Assembly: GCA_002245135.1 (NCBI GenBank)
Contig: NGBS01000295.1
Span: forward strand, 248,001 to 312,000
Direction of reading: 5' to 3'
Source: Proteromonas lacertae
Lineage: Eukaryota; Sar; Bigyra; Opalinata; Proteromonadidae
DNA: 64,000 nt
Shown piece after piece: positions 25,256-37,448 of this stretch. Position numbers and translations under genes: made by a program. Under the pieces are notes generated by a model, which was given only the letters and a program-made list of their open reading frames with translations, did no database searches and was not told the origin of the DNA. The first letter of the stretch is position 1; each line of letters starts with the position of its first letter.

Positions 25256-27520
25256 ATGACAACGCATTTAGGACTTGGTGGAACTAATATGACACTTTAT
25301 GGTATAAGTGCTAGAAATACTGGTGGTAAAGTATAATATATTACTAATCTAATGCACTAGAATGAAAACTTTGCTAAAACTAGTTACTTTCACATTATGA
25401 AAGATGGTTCTAGAATGGAACAAAAAGCTGGTAATAAAGTTATTGATGAACCAACAACTGCTGCAGAATTATTACAAACAACACAAATTAACGAGCCAGC
25501 TTACAGATCTTACCAACAAGCAGACCCAACAACCAAATATTTATATGGTGAAACAATGGACCGTCCAATTCCAGAGGATTTACCCGATTGGGTCAAATAC
25601 GACAGAATGGTATTAAGATATTACATGTGGTTTGAAGAAAGTATGCCAGAAAGTCGTTTCGAAACAAGAGTAATAAGAAAATGTATTTTATATTATTATT
25701 TATGTGATAAAACAATACACATTGGTGAACCTCATGAAATCAACTCTGGTATGCCTCAAGGTGTTATCCTCAGAAGATTCCGTTATACTCATCCAAACGG
25801 TCATCCCTTCGATTTAAATGACTTTATGATTGGTAAATCCTTCTGGTTATTAGGTCATGAATATCACATTGTTGATGTTGATGATCAAACTAGAAATTGG
25901 TATGAAGAAGTATTAAAGAATCCACAACCAGCTCCTGATTATTATCCAGATAGACCATACGCTGAAGAATTAGCCAGAAGTGGTAAACCACCAATTAAGT
26001 TACCAGTCGAAAGTATCTGTGGTCCAAGAAAGAAGGATACTTTAAGGCAATTTTTGGATTATGATAGAAAAGTATTGAGATTTACTGCTTGTTGGGATGA
26101 TAGAGATAAATTGAATGGTGATAAAAGAAACTTCATATTATTATATTATTTAGCTGATGATTGTATTGAAGTATTAGAAATTAAAGTAAGAAACAATGGT
26201 AGAGATCCATTCCCCAAGTTATTAAGAAAGATGAGATTATTAAAACCAGAAGTAATTGGTCAAGATAGAGAATATTATACTGATAAAGACTTAATAGTTG
26301 GTACAACCGTTTATGTTTTCAATAGACCAATGTTATTATTAGATTGTGATCCATTCACTAGAAAGTTCTTCCAAAAGACATTTAATATTGATCAACCAAC
26401 ATTAGAAACTGAAGAATCTCACTTCAAATGGCCTGAAGCTTCATTACCTCAATACACTGGTTTTGGTAGTGAAGAAGATTCATTAGCATCTCATTATAAT
26501 TTAATACCAAAAGTACCATGGAAGGATTATAAGAAGATGGTGGATGATGCAAAGAAACTATTAAGATATAGCGCAGTATTTGCTAATCCAAAGGTGGAAG
26601 ATAAAGATAGAAAATTCATTATAATTTATTACTTAGGAACTGATTTAGTGCAGATCTATGAACCACCAGTTCGTAATAGTGGTATAATAGGTGGTAAGTT
26701 CTTAGAAAGAGGTAGATATTATAATACAGAACCAGAAGAAGGTGGTCCTCCAAGACCATTCAAACCATCTGATTTTGATACAGGTAAAGAAGTATCATTT
26801 ACATTTTTACCTCAAACTGAGAAACAATCTATTCGATTTAGAATCACTGGTTGTGATAGATATACTGATAAATATTGGGATGGTGTTATATCTGATCGAC
26901 CATTGGATGAATCTGAAGAAATTCAATTGAAATTAATAATGAAAATACGTTATACACTTATACAAATACCAGAAGTATTCCGTGTTAATGATCCAAGATA
27001 TACACGTGTAATGACTGTTAGTCTATTTAAAGATATTATCTCCAGTTTGGGTGTAGAACCAGGTTTCTTAACTGATGAAGATGTTGATTTATTATTGAAT
27101 AAATATACAAGAGATGATGGATTAATTCATTATGATGATTTCTTCGATAGTATTGCCTGCAGTATTCCACCAGAAGATTCAAATCATTTGGATGGAAGAT
27201 TACAGACTATATGTCGTATATTATATGATAATAACATTCCAATTCGAAGATTAATGAGAGAATCTGGTAAAGATAATGGTGGTTTAATGAATAAAGCTGA
27301 CTTTATGGAATTTATGAATAAATTTGAATTAATTGAAAATATAGCTCCTGAAGACTTTGAACAATTATTATCTTTATATATGGATAATGGAAATGTTAAA
27401 TGGGAATTCTTCCTCGATGATGTTTATCACTTCCTTGATCGTCCTCCCAGAATCACAATGCCAGAATATAAACCAGTCAATACAGCCAAAACACGAAAAC
27501 CTCCAACAAAGAAATGGTAA
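25256..27520 (+). CDS. EFHC2: EF-hand domain family protein EFHC1/EFHC2 (three DM10 domains)
   Basis: Two exons (25256-25330 and 25361-27520; 30-nt intron) give 744 aa, close to the 749 aa of EFHC2. These are microtubule inner proteins of ciliary doublet protofilament ribbons. Three DM10 domains are visible: about residues 107-210 (VLRYYMWFEES ... FILY-type strand ... IVDVDDQTRNWY), 260-370 (VLRFTACWDDRD ... LLYYLADDCIEVLE) and 437-532 (LLRYSAVFANPK ... IIYYLGTDLVQIYEPP). The C-terminal about 160 residues resemble degenerate EF-hands (DLLLNKYTRDDGLIHYDDFF). MTTHLGLGGTNMTLYG at the N-terminus resembles the GLPFLPG-type start. Its presence indicates a motile cilium. Codon use looks slightly richer in C-ending codons than in neighbours, suggesting high expression. 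Confidence 0.9.
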
Positions 27521-27705
27521 TTTTATTATTATATATTTTCTATTAAAATAAATAAAATATTATTTTTGTATTTTTGTTTTGAAAACTATCATAAACAGAT
27601 AATAATAAGCAATATCTTATCAGAATATTGATTGAGTATAATGTAGAGAAGGTTAAAGAATGTAAAACAAAAAAGCTTGGCTTGAGAAAACAAAAATAAT
27701 TCTAA

Positions 27706-28775
27706 ATGTTTTCTAGACATATATCGCCTGGATCGTTTGTTCGTATCTTGAATAGGAAATCTGTATACATTATGTTTTTAAAAATTAGCAATGTTTGCCA
27801 AAATATGCACATCTACCCAATTTCAACACAATTTTTAACAATACACTACTACTAAGACAATTTTCTAGTTTTTCACACATACTGTTTGATGAAGATAAAC
27901 CTAATGAAACGCGTATGTATTTCAATTGTTATTTTTAGTTTCAAGACTGCTGAAGAAGATAAAAGAAGTAGAAAAAAATATCAACAATCAAGGAAATTCT
28001 AATCCAGATCCAAAAGAAGATCCTCCAGATAATAAAAAGCCAAAAGGAAGAAAAATCAACAAATCTAAAGACAAAGAAAAGTCATCAAAAAAAATACCAC
28101 CACAGAAAGATTCAGAGCATAAAGAAAAGGATCATCACGAAGAAAAAACAAAAGAAGAAGATAAAAAAGAAAATAATAATAACAATAACAATAAAGATGG
28201 AAATAATGATGGTGATTTAAACAGTCTATTACCAAATATTGATCCAAAATTATCATGGTATTTATTAGCAGCTATAGTATGTGGAGTAATTGCCTATGAT
28301 GCAGCTGGTAAAACAAATAGCAGAGAAATATCTTACAGAGAATTTATTGATAATTATGTATCATCAAATGATGTGAAAGAAATCATCATTCAAGATGGAA
28401 AAATGGTATATGTTATTTCAAAAACAACTGGAAGTATATATATATTATTATTATTATAATTTATTCAATTTTTAAATAGAAAATGCTATGTTTACAATTG
28501 GAGATGCAGGATCCTTCGAAAAGAAATTAGAATTAGATCAAATGTCATTAGGAAAAGAACCATCAGAGTTTATACCCATTAAATACAAATATAAAGGTAA
28601 CTCAATGCTTTTACCATTGTTATTTAATGTGGTATTACCTTTTGGTTTAATTTATGTATTATATCTGATGATGACTAAAGGTAAGAATGGAAGTGGAGGT
28701 GGTGCAAATATGTTTAAGAATATGATGGGAATTGGTGATGTTCCAATAGCAGAGAATCCTCCAGTAAAAGTCAAA

Positions 28776-28808
<33 letters not shown>

Positions 28809-30257
28809 ATGGAAATTATGGAATATGTTGATTTCTTAAAGAATAGTGAGAAATATTCAAAATTAGGTGCAAGAATACCAAAAGGTGCTATATTATCTGG
28901 TCCTCCTGGTACTGGTAAGACATTATTAGCAAAAGCTGCAGCTGGTGAAGCAAATGTCCCATTTTTATCAATGTCTGGTTCTGATTTTGTGGAAATGTAT
29001 GTTGGTTTAGGTGCTAGTAGAGTGCGAAGTTTGTTTGAAAAAGCAAGAAAGAAGTCACCTTGTATTGTATTTATTGATGAAATTGATGCAGTTGCTAGAG
29101 CAAGATCAAGTGTATGAATATATATATATATATATTATTATTATTATTATTATTATTGTATATAGAATAAAATGGGTTCTAATGATGAAAGAGAAAACAC
29201 ATTAAACGCATTATTAGTAGAAATGGATGGTTTTAAATCAACAGATTCAGTAGTTGTTTTAGCTGCAACTAATAGAGTTGATATATTAGATCCAGCATTA
29301 TTAAGACCAGGAAGATTTGATAGACAAATATATGTAGATAAACCAGATATAAAAGGAAGAGAAGCAATTGCAAAAGTTCATTTACAAGGTAAAATATTAA
29401 AAGAAAAACCAGAATCAATGGCAAGAAGAATAGCATCTTTAACACCAGGTTTAACAGGTGCAGAAATCTCCAATATATGTAATGAAGCAGCAATATTTGC
29501 AGCAAGAAGAGATAAAAATGAAATAGATTTTGATGATTTTGAATCTGCAATAGATCGAGTAGTTGGTGGTTTAGAAAAGAAGAATGCTATTATTACACCT
29601 CAAGAAAAGAAAACAGTCGCTTATCATGAAGCAGGGCATGCTACAGTAGCTTGGATGTTAGAATATGGAGATCCATTAGTAAAAGTAACAATTGTACCAA
29701 GAGGACCAGCTGCTCTAGGCTATGCTCAATATTTACCAAAAGAATTACATTTATATACAAAAGAACAATTGATGGATAAGTTATGTACTGCTTTAGGTGG
29801 AAGAGCATCTGAAGAGATATTAATTGGTCGATGTTCTAGTGGTGCTTCTAATGATTTAGAACAATGTACAAATATTGCATATCAAATGATTGCTAGTTTT
29901 GGAATGAGTGATAAGATTGGTTATGTGAATTATGGAAGTATGCAGAAAGATACATTTACTAAACCATACAGCGATATGACAGCTAGAGATATAGATTTAG
30001 AAGTAAAAGAGTTATTAAAAGAAGCTTATGAAAAGACAAAAACAATAGTGAAACAATATGAAAGTAAGATTAAAGAATTAGGAGAGTTGTTATTGGAGAA
30101 AGAGACAATCACTCAAGCTGATGCGAAGGAGATATTAGGTGAAAGAAAATGGGGTAATCCAAAGGAATATGAAGAATTTTTGGATTTGAGTTGGAGAGAA
30201 AAAGATAAGAAAGAGAAAGATGAGAAGAAAAAAGATGAAGATGTGAAGAAAGAATAA
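27706..30257 (+). CDS. AFG3L2: Mitochondrial m-AAA protease, AFG3L2/paraplegin (FtsH) family
   Basis: Five exons, with introns beginning at 27763 and ending before 29166, give about 800 aa, equal to AFG3L2. The enzyme is an ATP-dependent zinc metalloprotease of the inner membrane, degrading misfolded proteins on the matrix side. A 26-nt intron (27763-27788) joins [19 protein letters not shown] to an arginine-bearing continuation ending [10 protein letters not shown]: a convincing mitochondrial presequence. A charged, low-complexity segment, TM1 ([16 protein letters not shown]), the FtsH extracellular domain and TM2 ([19 protein letters not shown]) follow. The AAA module has GPPGTGKT (Walker A), CIVFIDEID (Walker B) and [11 protein letters not shown]. 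The protease has HEAGHA. The C-terminus is lysine-rich. All catalytic residues are intact. Confidence 0.95.
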
Positions 30258-30367
30258 TTTTTGATTTGTTATTGATAAATGTATTATTTTTTTTAAATAT
30301 ACTATTGTTTTTTAATATCTGACAGAATGGACAAACACATATAACAATGTTAATTACAAAATACTAT

Positions 30368-30685
30368 TTAATCTTGCTTTGGTTGATGTAACTTCATATG
30401 AATAGCTTGATGAGATGGTTCTCGTGTTGGAAGAGGCTTCATTTGCATGTGCCTTGTTTCTTTTTCAAGTATTTTCTTCGGTGTTTGAATGAAATCATTC
30501 TGGTGCATTCCAAACGATTTAATTAGTTCATTTTCATCATTCTTTTCCGTTATTTGATTATCTTTATCATCTGCTTTCTCATTTTGTTCATTTATTTCTT
30601 TCTTGTCTCTATTCTGAGGGATTGACACTCTTGCTTTACCTACTTTGACAGCAGGCTGAACATTATTAGGTATATTTTGTTCCAT
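30368..30685 (-). CDS. Small basic protein, death-associated-protein (DAP)-like
   Basis: One exon of 105 aa. PAVKVGKARVS near residues 11-21 resembles the conserved N-terminal motif of DAP1/DAPL1 (PAVKxGxxRI). The C-terminal TREPSHQAIHMKLHQPKQD is similar in place and character to the IQQPRK-type tail. The middle is lysine and glutamate-rich and probably disordered. DAP1 is a TOR-linked inhibitor of translation and autophagy in animals. With only two short motifs the call is tentative. The upstream frame stays open to 30769, but the ATG at 30685 gives the family-like start. It is convergent with the AFG3-like gene, 110 nt away. Confidence 0.5.
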   Translation of the reverse strand: MEQNIPNNVQPAVKVGKARVSIPQNRDKKEINEQNEKADDKDNQITEKNDENELIKSFGMHQNDFIQTPKKILEKETRHMQMKPLPTREPSHQAIHMKLHQPKQD

Positions 30686-30818
30686 CACTATTTTTATTAA
30701 TGATTTCGTGTTTTTATAAAAAGGATCTTTATAAGGATAAAAATGATATATAATAATTATGAAACACATATTTAAATCAACAAAATATTAATAAAAAATA
30801 TCATTTACAATTAAATAT

Positions 30819-32967
30819 TTAATTTTGATGAGTAACTGATAATAATTCTATTGAATTATTAAGCGGGTATATTGAGACATAAGGATATAATGGAGAAGGT
30901 AAATCTTTAACAAGTAAAACAGGAGATGAATCATTATGACTAATCCAAAATTCTCTTTTATTCATATCAACAATCACTTCATAAATTGAACCATCTCCAT
31001 GATTATTGAAATTTGGATTTGATGAAACAACTGTTCCAATACGACATCTTGAAGTAATATCTGCACTTCTACCACCATATGCAAAATAATTACATGTTGT
31101 TGATTGTTCATAAATACTATCACCAGAATATGTATTATCAGTTGATAATCCTAAGAATAAATTGTCACTACAATTGGAATTATTATTTCTTTTAATGAAT
31201 TTGTATTTGATATGATAAACTCCATTTTCCAGTTTTAAATTCAAATAACTATGAACAAAACGATTTCCACTTGTCTTTGTTATTAATTTTCCATTATTTG
31301 AGATTGATATTCCATCATTTTTGTTTAATTCTGTGAATTTACATGCAACAGATTCTAATGATATTTTGAATTTCTTTTCATTTAGCAATATTCTTACATG
31401 TTATTTCATATTCTCTCTTTTCTGATTTCTTTATTTACTTTTCCATGAATTATTCCACTTTCTTTATCAATCACTATTCCATCAGGTAAAAATGGATTTA
31501 TTGAAAATTCACATTTTATTCCATCAAATGAAGGAATTATTGAGATTTCTTCATCTAATATAAATGAATATTCTGATTGAGGATATGAAAAAGATGTAAT
31601 TTTCTTTACTAATATTCTTTCAATCATTTCTTTATCAGTGATTATGTCTGTTATATCGATTATCTTCTTCTTCATTTAAACCACTTTCATAGATATAATT
31701 AATTATAAGCTGAATTGATTCTTCACTTAAATGATAGTGGAAATTCAATATTTTGAATAGAGTGTCAATTCCACAAAGATCCTTCAATTATTGAATTATG
31801 CTTATTTTCATCTTAACAAACAAACATAAACATTTAACTGTTCTTTCATTCTCTTTTTCATTTAATAATCTCTTTAAAAATAAACTTTTCTTGTCTTTTT
31901 CAACTATTCAAATATATAATTATTTATATTCTATACTTTCATATTCTATTCCACTATCTATTATCATTAATAAACCAATTTCGATTCAATTTTATTTCAT
32001 CTTTGTTTAATAATATAGCAATTATTTCTTCTAAATTATTTTGGTTTAACATTTTCATATCTTCTACTTCGATTGTTGTTTTATCTTCTTCTATGATAGT
32101 ATTTATATATCATTTCTTGTATTTTATCATTCGAAATCTCTCTCAAATCTATTGATATATGATTAACTCTTTTGATTTCATCATATAAATTCAGTTCTTT
32201 TATTTCTGACATTGTTTTATTTGACATTTCTTCAATTTTTATCTTTTCTAAATGAATATATTTCTTTAATAATTGTTTAAAACTCTTCTTTTAATTCATT
32301 CACTTCATCTTCATTTTTATTCATATTCATCATTTCATTTTTCCATTTCAATAATTGATTCAACAACCAAGTTTCATTCTCAATTATCAGATTATTACAA
32401 CTTAATATAAATTCTAAATCTTCGATTGTTAGTTTGAATAATAATTCTTCATTTCTTAAATATTTATAACCATTTCTTTTGATATAATCTTCACACATAT
32501 CCTTTATATCACTTATACTTTTACTATTTATTTCATGCAGAGTATTAAATATTTCCATCATTCATTAAGTCATTTAAATGATTTTTAATATATTTCTTAC
32601 ACTTTTGTAATAAAAACATATCATCATAAATATAAACAAAATGATAACATTTTACATACATTATCATCTCTTAATTCCATTGTTCCACCACTGTAATACT
32701 TCTCTATCTCATAAATATAACTCAACATCACAACAATCATATAACTCTAACACACCATTGAATTGATCATCTTCTATTAACTTCTTGAACGTTTTATTAC
32801 CATGTATTAACAACGATTTTACACACAACACTTCTTCTCCTTTTATTATCACTTTCATATCACCATATCCTTCATTCACTAAATCTCTTCCCCAAACTAT
32901 TCAAATATATTATTCAATTAATTTCAATATACCCTCTTAAGCCAATATCTGAATTTATTAATTTCAT
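30819..32967 (-). pseudogene. Decayed BTB-BACK-PIG-SPRY gene
   Basis: This region is homologous throughout to the BTB genes at 47.6 and 54.1 kb: MKLINSDI start at 32967, a 36-nt intron, GDMKVIIKGEEVLC of the BTB domain, CEDYIKRNGYKYLRNEELL and ETWLLNQLLKWKNE of BACK, then NPFLPDGIVIDKESGIIHGKV of the putative-Ig (He_PIG) domain. Where the intact relatives carry a ubiquitin-like domain, this copy ends in a SPRY-like domain (NGVYHIKYKFIKR ... FWISHNDSSPVLLVKDLPSPLYPYV). At least five frameshifts or stops interrupt it (near 32878, 32725, 32630, 32560 and 31395-31410), including after a short intron-like segment. The SPRY part is still open over 570 nt. So it is a degenerating gene, or a gene with many indel errors, whose tail was exchanged relative to its paralogues. 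Confidence 0.8.
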
Positions 32968-33073
32968 TGAAATTTATTCGTTATGAAATGAAATTGGTTT
33001 ATCAAAACATATTTGAAATATCAAACTTTCACAGTTTATTTTTTTAAAAATCTTCCTCAATAAATAAAGTGAA

Positions 33074-33434
33074 ATGTCTGCTTCTATGCCAGCTGACAGT
33101 GTAGTATTAGAAGAAGAAGTAGATCCAGATTATGAGCCTTCCGAAGCTGAAATAATCGATTATGCCAAATGGTTAGGAATGGATCCTGTAGCTGATAAAG
33201 ATTTACTGTATTTAGCGAAAGAGGGTTTAAAAGTACAAATATTAGGTGTAAATGTAATAGGCTCCTTTACCTGCTGATTGGAAGCCTTGTCATACAACAG
33301 ATTCTAATGATATATATTATTTCAATTTTCGAACCGGTGAGAGTACTTGGGAACATCCCTGTGATGATTATTATCGAAAATTATTTGATGAAGCAAAAAA
33401 GAAATATCCACATCATCTACAAAATCCAAAATAA
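33074..33434 (+). CDS. Short WW-domain protein resembling the CEP164 N-terminus
   Basis: Two exons (33074-33232, 33261-33434; 28-nt intron) give 110 aa. The protein matches only the N-terminal part of CEP164: [29 protein letters not shown], then [20 protein letters not shown] and a WW domain with [21 protein letters not shown]. Both WW tryptophans and the DWKPC / HPCDxxYR flanks that characterise this subgroup are present. It stops right after the domain (HHLQNPK), whereas animal CEP164 continues for more than 1,300 residues. In animals the N-terminal WW region recruits TTBK2 to ciliary distal appendages. Given the cilium genes nearby, a minimal basal-body protein is plausible. It is convergent with PSMA1, with 41 nt between stop codons. 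Confidence 0.75.
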
Positions 33435-33475
33435 TAACAATAATAGAAAAATAATTATTATATTTCTTTTATTCT

Positions 33476-34344
33476 TTAATCTTCTTCTTCAATTGGAGCT
33501 GCATCATCAGCAGCACCAGCGTTATCATCACCACCTGGTTGATTAGCTGCTTGTGTTGATTGATATTCATCAATCCATCTCTGCAATTCTGACTCATCAA
33601 GCTCATGATAAGCAACACCATCTCCAACAACACTTACTGATATATTCTCACTATTAATAGTCTTATCAGCTTCTGTACAGTCACTTAATGCATAGATTGC
33701 ATGTTTTATTAAATCATCAAGAGAAGCATCAATGAATTCTGGTTCATCATTTTCATTAAATAATTTTCCTAAATATGTTCTTGCTGATTGAGATCTTGAA
33801 CCAATGGCAGTACTGTAATATTCAAAGGCTGTACCTGATGGAGAGGTTTCATATAAGTGAGATCCCATGTCATCATAACCTATTACTAATAATCCAACAC
33901 CATATGGTCTTCTGACATAGGTTTGGGTACAGTTTTGATATTTTGCTGCAATTTGACGGACTAACTTATAAACTGGCATTGATTCGTTGTATGTGAATTT
34001 ATAATTGACACATTCGTTTCTCATGTATTTGCCAAGACTTCTTGCATCAGCTGTGAGTCCAGCAATTGCAATGCCTATATTATCACTAATTTTAACTAAT
34101 TTTTGTTGATAACCTGCTAATTCTGATGGTTGTCTATAAAGAAGTAAAATAATCAATTGAAATACCTTCTGTATGCTGCAAGAACTGCATACTTGTTTGA
34201 TTTTAAACCGACGCAAGCACTACCTTGTTTTACAGCTTCCATTGCATATTCTACCTACAAAAATTAAATTAAACGGCATACTTGGAATAGACGACCTTGT
34301 GGACTCCACACGGTCACATCAGTATCATACATGTTCTTGAACAT
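33476..34344 (-). CDS. PSMA1: 20S proteasome subunit alpha-6 (PSMA1)
   Basis: Three exons give about 270 aa. The protein starts [37 protein letters not shown], the alpha-subunit signature of the alpha6/PSMA1 type ([17 protein letters not shown]). Later blocks [41 protein letters not shown] and [13 protein letters not shown] are specific to this subunit. The Asp/Glu/Ala-rich C-terminus ([19 protein letters not shown]) is typical. Alpha subunits gate the proteolytic chamber and have no catalytic Thr. Introns of 27 and 32 nt lie at the expected phase near 34280 and 34160. Confidence 0.95.
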
Positions 34345-34447
34345 CTTTTAAGAATAATTTAATGAATATTGAAAGAAAATTTTCGATTGAGGTGTTATAC
34401 CCCAAATTAAAGTTTGATTTAAGAAACGAATTTTATACTAAATTTTG

Positions 34448-35682
34448 ATGGATAGTGCATCATTAGCAGATCTTCCTGTTGATAACATCATTAATCAATT
34501 ATTAGGAACATGGGACAAACCGCCTGACACACAAGTATGAAATTGATAATATCGTGTAGGTCGATTTAGCTGAGAAAGATATTAAAAAAATATGTATGGT
34601 ATCTAGAGAAATATTTTTATCGCAACCCATGCTGCTAGAGATATGTTCTCCTGTGAATATTTGTGGTGATATTCACGGTCAATTTGCTGATCTACTACGG
34701 TATGTTTTAGTTATATATACTTTCCTAGAATGTTTGAAATAGGAGGACTACCACCAGTCTCGAATTATTTATTTTTAGGTGATTATGTTGATAGAGCTAA
34801 TCGTGGTATTGAAACAATAAGTCTATTATTATGTTTTAAAATTAAATATCCTGAAAACTTTTTTATATTAAGAGGTAATCATGAATGTAGTTCAATAAAT
34901 CGAATTTATGGTTTTTATGATGAATGTAAGAGAAGATATTCTATAAAGCTATGGAAAATATTTGGAGATGTATTTAACTGCCTTCCAATATCAGCAATAG
35001 TAGATGATAGCATTTTGTATAATAATTTCATTATTTTCTAATATAATATAGTTGTTTGCATGGTGGATTATCACCCTCATTGACTGATCTAGGTCAAATA
35101 GCCAATATTCAACGTCCAACAGATATACCAGATGAAGGATTGATTTGTGATTTGTTATGGGCAGATCCAGATCCTGATATCTATGGTTTTCGAGGCAATG
35201 ATAGAGGAGTATCTTATGTATTTGGAGCTGATGTTGTGGATACCTTTCTAAGGTCATTTGATTTAGATTTAATAGCTAGAGCACATCAAGTGGTTGAAGA
35301 TGGATATGAATTTTTTAATAATGTATTTATGATTGGTATTATGTTATAAAATCAATAGAGAACACTAGTAACAATATTTTCTGCGCCAAATTATTGTGGT
35401 GAGTTTGATAATGCTGGTGGTATGATGATAGTTAGAGAGGATTTAGTATGTTCTTTCAAAATATTACGTCCTGGTTTAGCAGAGGATTATGAGGAGGAAG
35501 TTGAAGGACAAGAAGGACAAGCGCCTGATGTAGATGCAGGAGCAGTGTCCAATGCTGGTGCTAATGTGAGTAGTAGTGAAGTGGGAGTTGGTGAGAAGTC
35601 TTTAACACCAGTTCCAGAAGAAGGATTGAAACCAGCTCCAAAGGATCCACCTCATAAGAGACTAATGTCACCAAGACCTTGA
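34448..35682 (+). CDS. PPP1C: Serine/threonine protein phosphatase PP1 catalytic subunit with C-terminal extension
   Basis: Five exons separated by short introns encode about 375 aa. Metal-binding and catalytic motifs are complete: [50 protein letters not shown] and [42 protein letters not shown] and [17 protein letters not shown] mark it as PP1 rather than PP2A. After FKILRPG the protein continues for about 75 residues rich in Gly, Ala, Val and Pro ([20 protein letters not shown]) ending KRLMSPRP, longer than the about 30-residue tail usual for PP1. The MSPRP tail resembles the TPPR-type CDK phosphorylation motif at the end of other PP1s. Start: [19 protein letters not shown]. Confidence 0.93.
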
Positions 35683-35824
35683 ATATAATGCTAAAATACT
35701 TTTTTATTAGTGTGTAATCTATATATTTACTTTTTTTCTTTTTTTAGAATTGGTGTATGAAAACTAATTCAAATTTTTCATAAACCATCTTTATATCTTT
35801 CTGTTGGTTAAAAAATAGTCATAA

Positions 35825-37307
35825 ATGGGTGGTGTAGCATCAAATCTAGCACATACATACATATCTGAGGATTATGAAGTATTTTTCTGGCTTATTTTAA
35901 TGTAGATTACCACAAATCTTGGTCCAAAGAACAGCTTTGAGGTATGCTCAGTTACAAACAAAAAGAATAACTCAAGAGAAAGACTGAAAGCTGTTTCATG
36001 CAAATGTTTCAATGACTCAAATATCTCGAATTATTTCAATTCCTTGTTACAAATCCAAAATTTGAAGGTTGCGAGTATTGTTCCAATGACTATGCTTAAG
36101 AAAACACCAGAATACGTAGTAGTAATCACTCCAGAATATAATCTCTCTCTTACTTCCATAAAACCAGTGGAATACTTTAGAGAAAAAAGATGTTTTGGAA
36201 TGTTAATGGAAATTAGCAGTGCGGTTCAAGTAATGCATGCAAATAACATCATAAATGGCTCAATTAAACCATCTAATGTATTAATCAGCAACGAAGGACA
36301 TTTTGCTTTATGCGACAATTGTCAATACTTATTATACGTAAATAGCGACAATTCAATCCCAATGAATAATAGAAATGTAAATTATATAGCTCCAGAATTA
36401 TTAGAGAATAAACAAGTTGATAAAAGTATTGATATTTGGAATATTGGAACATTATTTTACTATTGTTTAAGTGGTGAAAATCCATTTGAAGATACAACCT
36501 TTATAAACAAATGTAATAGAATCAGAAGAGGTGATTTTAAAGATATTAGTAACATTGATGAAAGAGCAATGAAACTATTAAATAAAATGTTACAAGTCAA
36601 AAGTCAATATCGATTAAAGATTGAAGAATTATTAATGGAATTGAAACAAATGAGTGGATTGAATTATGAACTAGCCAGTGGTAGTTCTAATAATAATAAT
36701 AATAATAATACAAGTTATGAGAAAGGAATAAGTAGTACAATTCCAGCTTGTCCAATATCAAGTAGTAGTTATGGAGGTGGTAGTAGTGGTGAATGTGAAT
36801 TTCTAGCTGAAGGAAAAGGTAAAGGATTGATAATAAGTGAAGATAAGAAGATATTAACACATATCAGTGATATAAGTAATGATACAAAGTGTTATTTGAA
36901 TGTGAAATTAGACAGTAGTAGTACTTGCTATCATATATTATTCCAAGTTAGAATAAGTGTTAAATATGGCAGTGGAAGTTTTGTTTTTGGTGCAACTACT
37001 AATAAAAATGCAAATCCTAAGCCATATATTGAAGATGAAAGTTCTTTTGCTATTAGAATAGTGCAATGGTGGTAGTTGTATGAGTGGAGCTAATGGTATA
37101 AGAGCTGTAGAAAGACCAAATATAAAAGCAATTAATGAAACAAGATATGAACTTATTTTTGATTTGAAAAAGAAGGAGTTTAGTATAAAACATGAAGATG
37201 AAGAACCTATATTGTTAGTTAAGAAGATTGGATATCCTCTTTATCCATATGTTGAGAATGTATTTCCAGATAATGTTGTTGAGATTATGAGATATTGGAA
37301 AGATTGA
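35825..37307 (+). CDS. Pseudokinase fused to a SPRY-like domain, with one frameshift
   Basis: First exon MGGVASNLAHTYISEDYE (35825-35878), 27-nt intron, then a kinase-like domain to about 36660. HRDxxxxN is replaced by NGSIKPSNVL and DFG by CDN, so the catalytic Asp is lost; the P-loop is also absent. C-lobe landmarks APELLENK and SIDIWNIGTLFYYCLSG remain. A Ser/Asn/Gly linker (SSNNNNNNNTSYEK) leads into a SPRY-like domain (CYLNVKLDSSSTCYHILFQVR ... KKEFSIKHEDEEPILLVKKIGYPLYPYV), homologous to the tail of the pseudogene at 31 kb. A single-base shift near 37060 separates ...SSFAIRI from CNGGSCMSG; excising an intron here would delete conserved SPRY sequence, so I treat it as a real lesion or a sequencing error. 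MGG at the N-terminus could permit N-myristoylation, unlike the other family members. Confidence 0.75.
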
Positions 37308-37448
37308 TTGATTTTTAGTTGTTGTTGTTGTTGTATTATTCAATAAACTTATATTAGTATATTTTCTATATATCTTATTTTTTTAATGTTAATTTCATAA
37401 TCACTCAAAATCTCATTATACAATCTCAAGAATATAACATCAATTAGT

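Noticed and set aside
36980-37070. A 79-nt intron that would repair the frameshift in the SPRY domain
   Set aside because: It would remove sequence homologous to the SPRY domain of the 31-kb pseudogene, so a one-base lesion is more likely.
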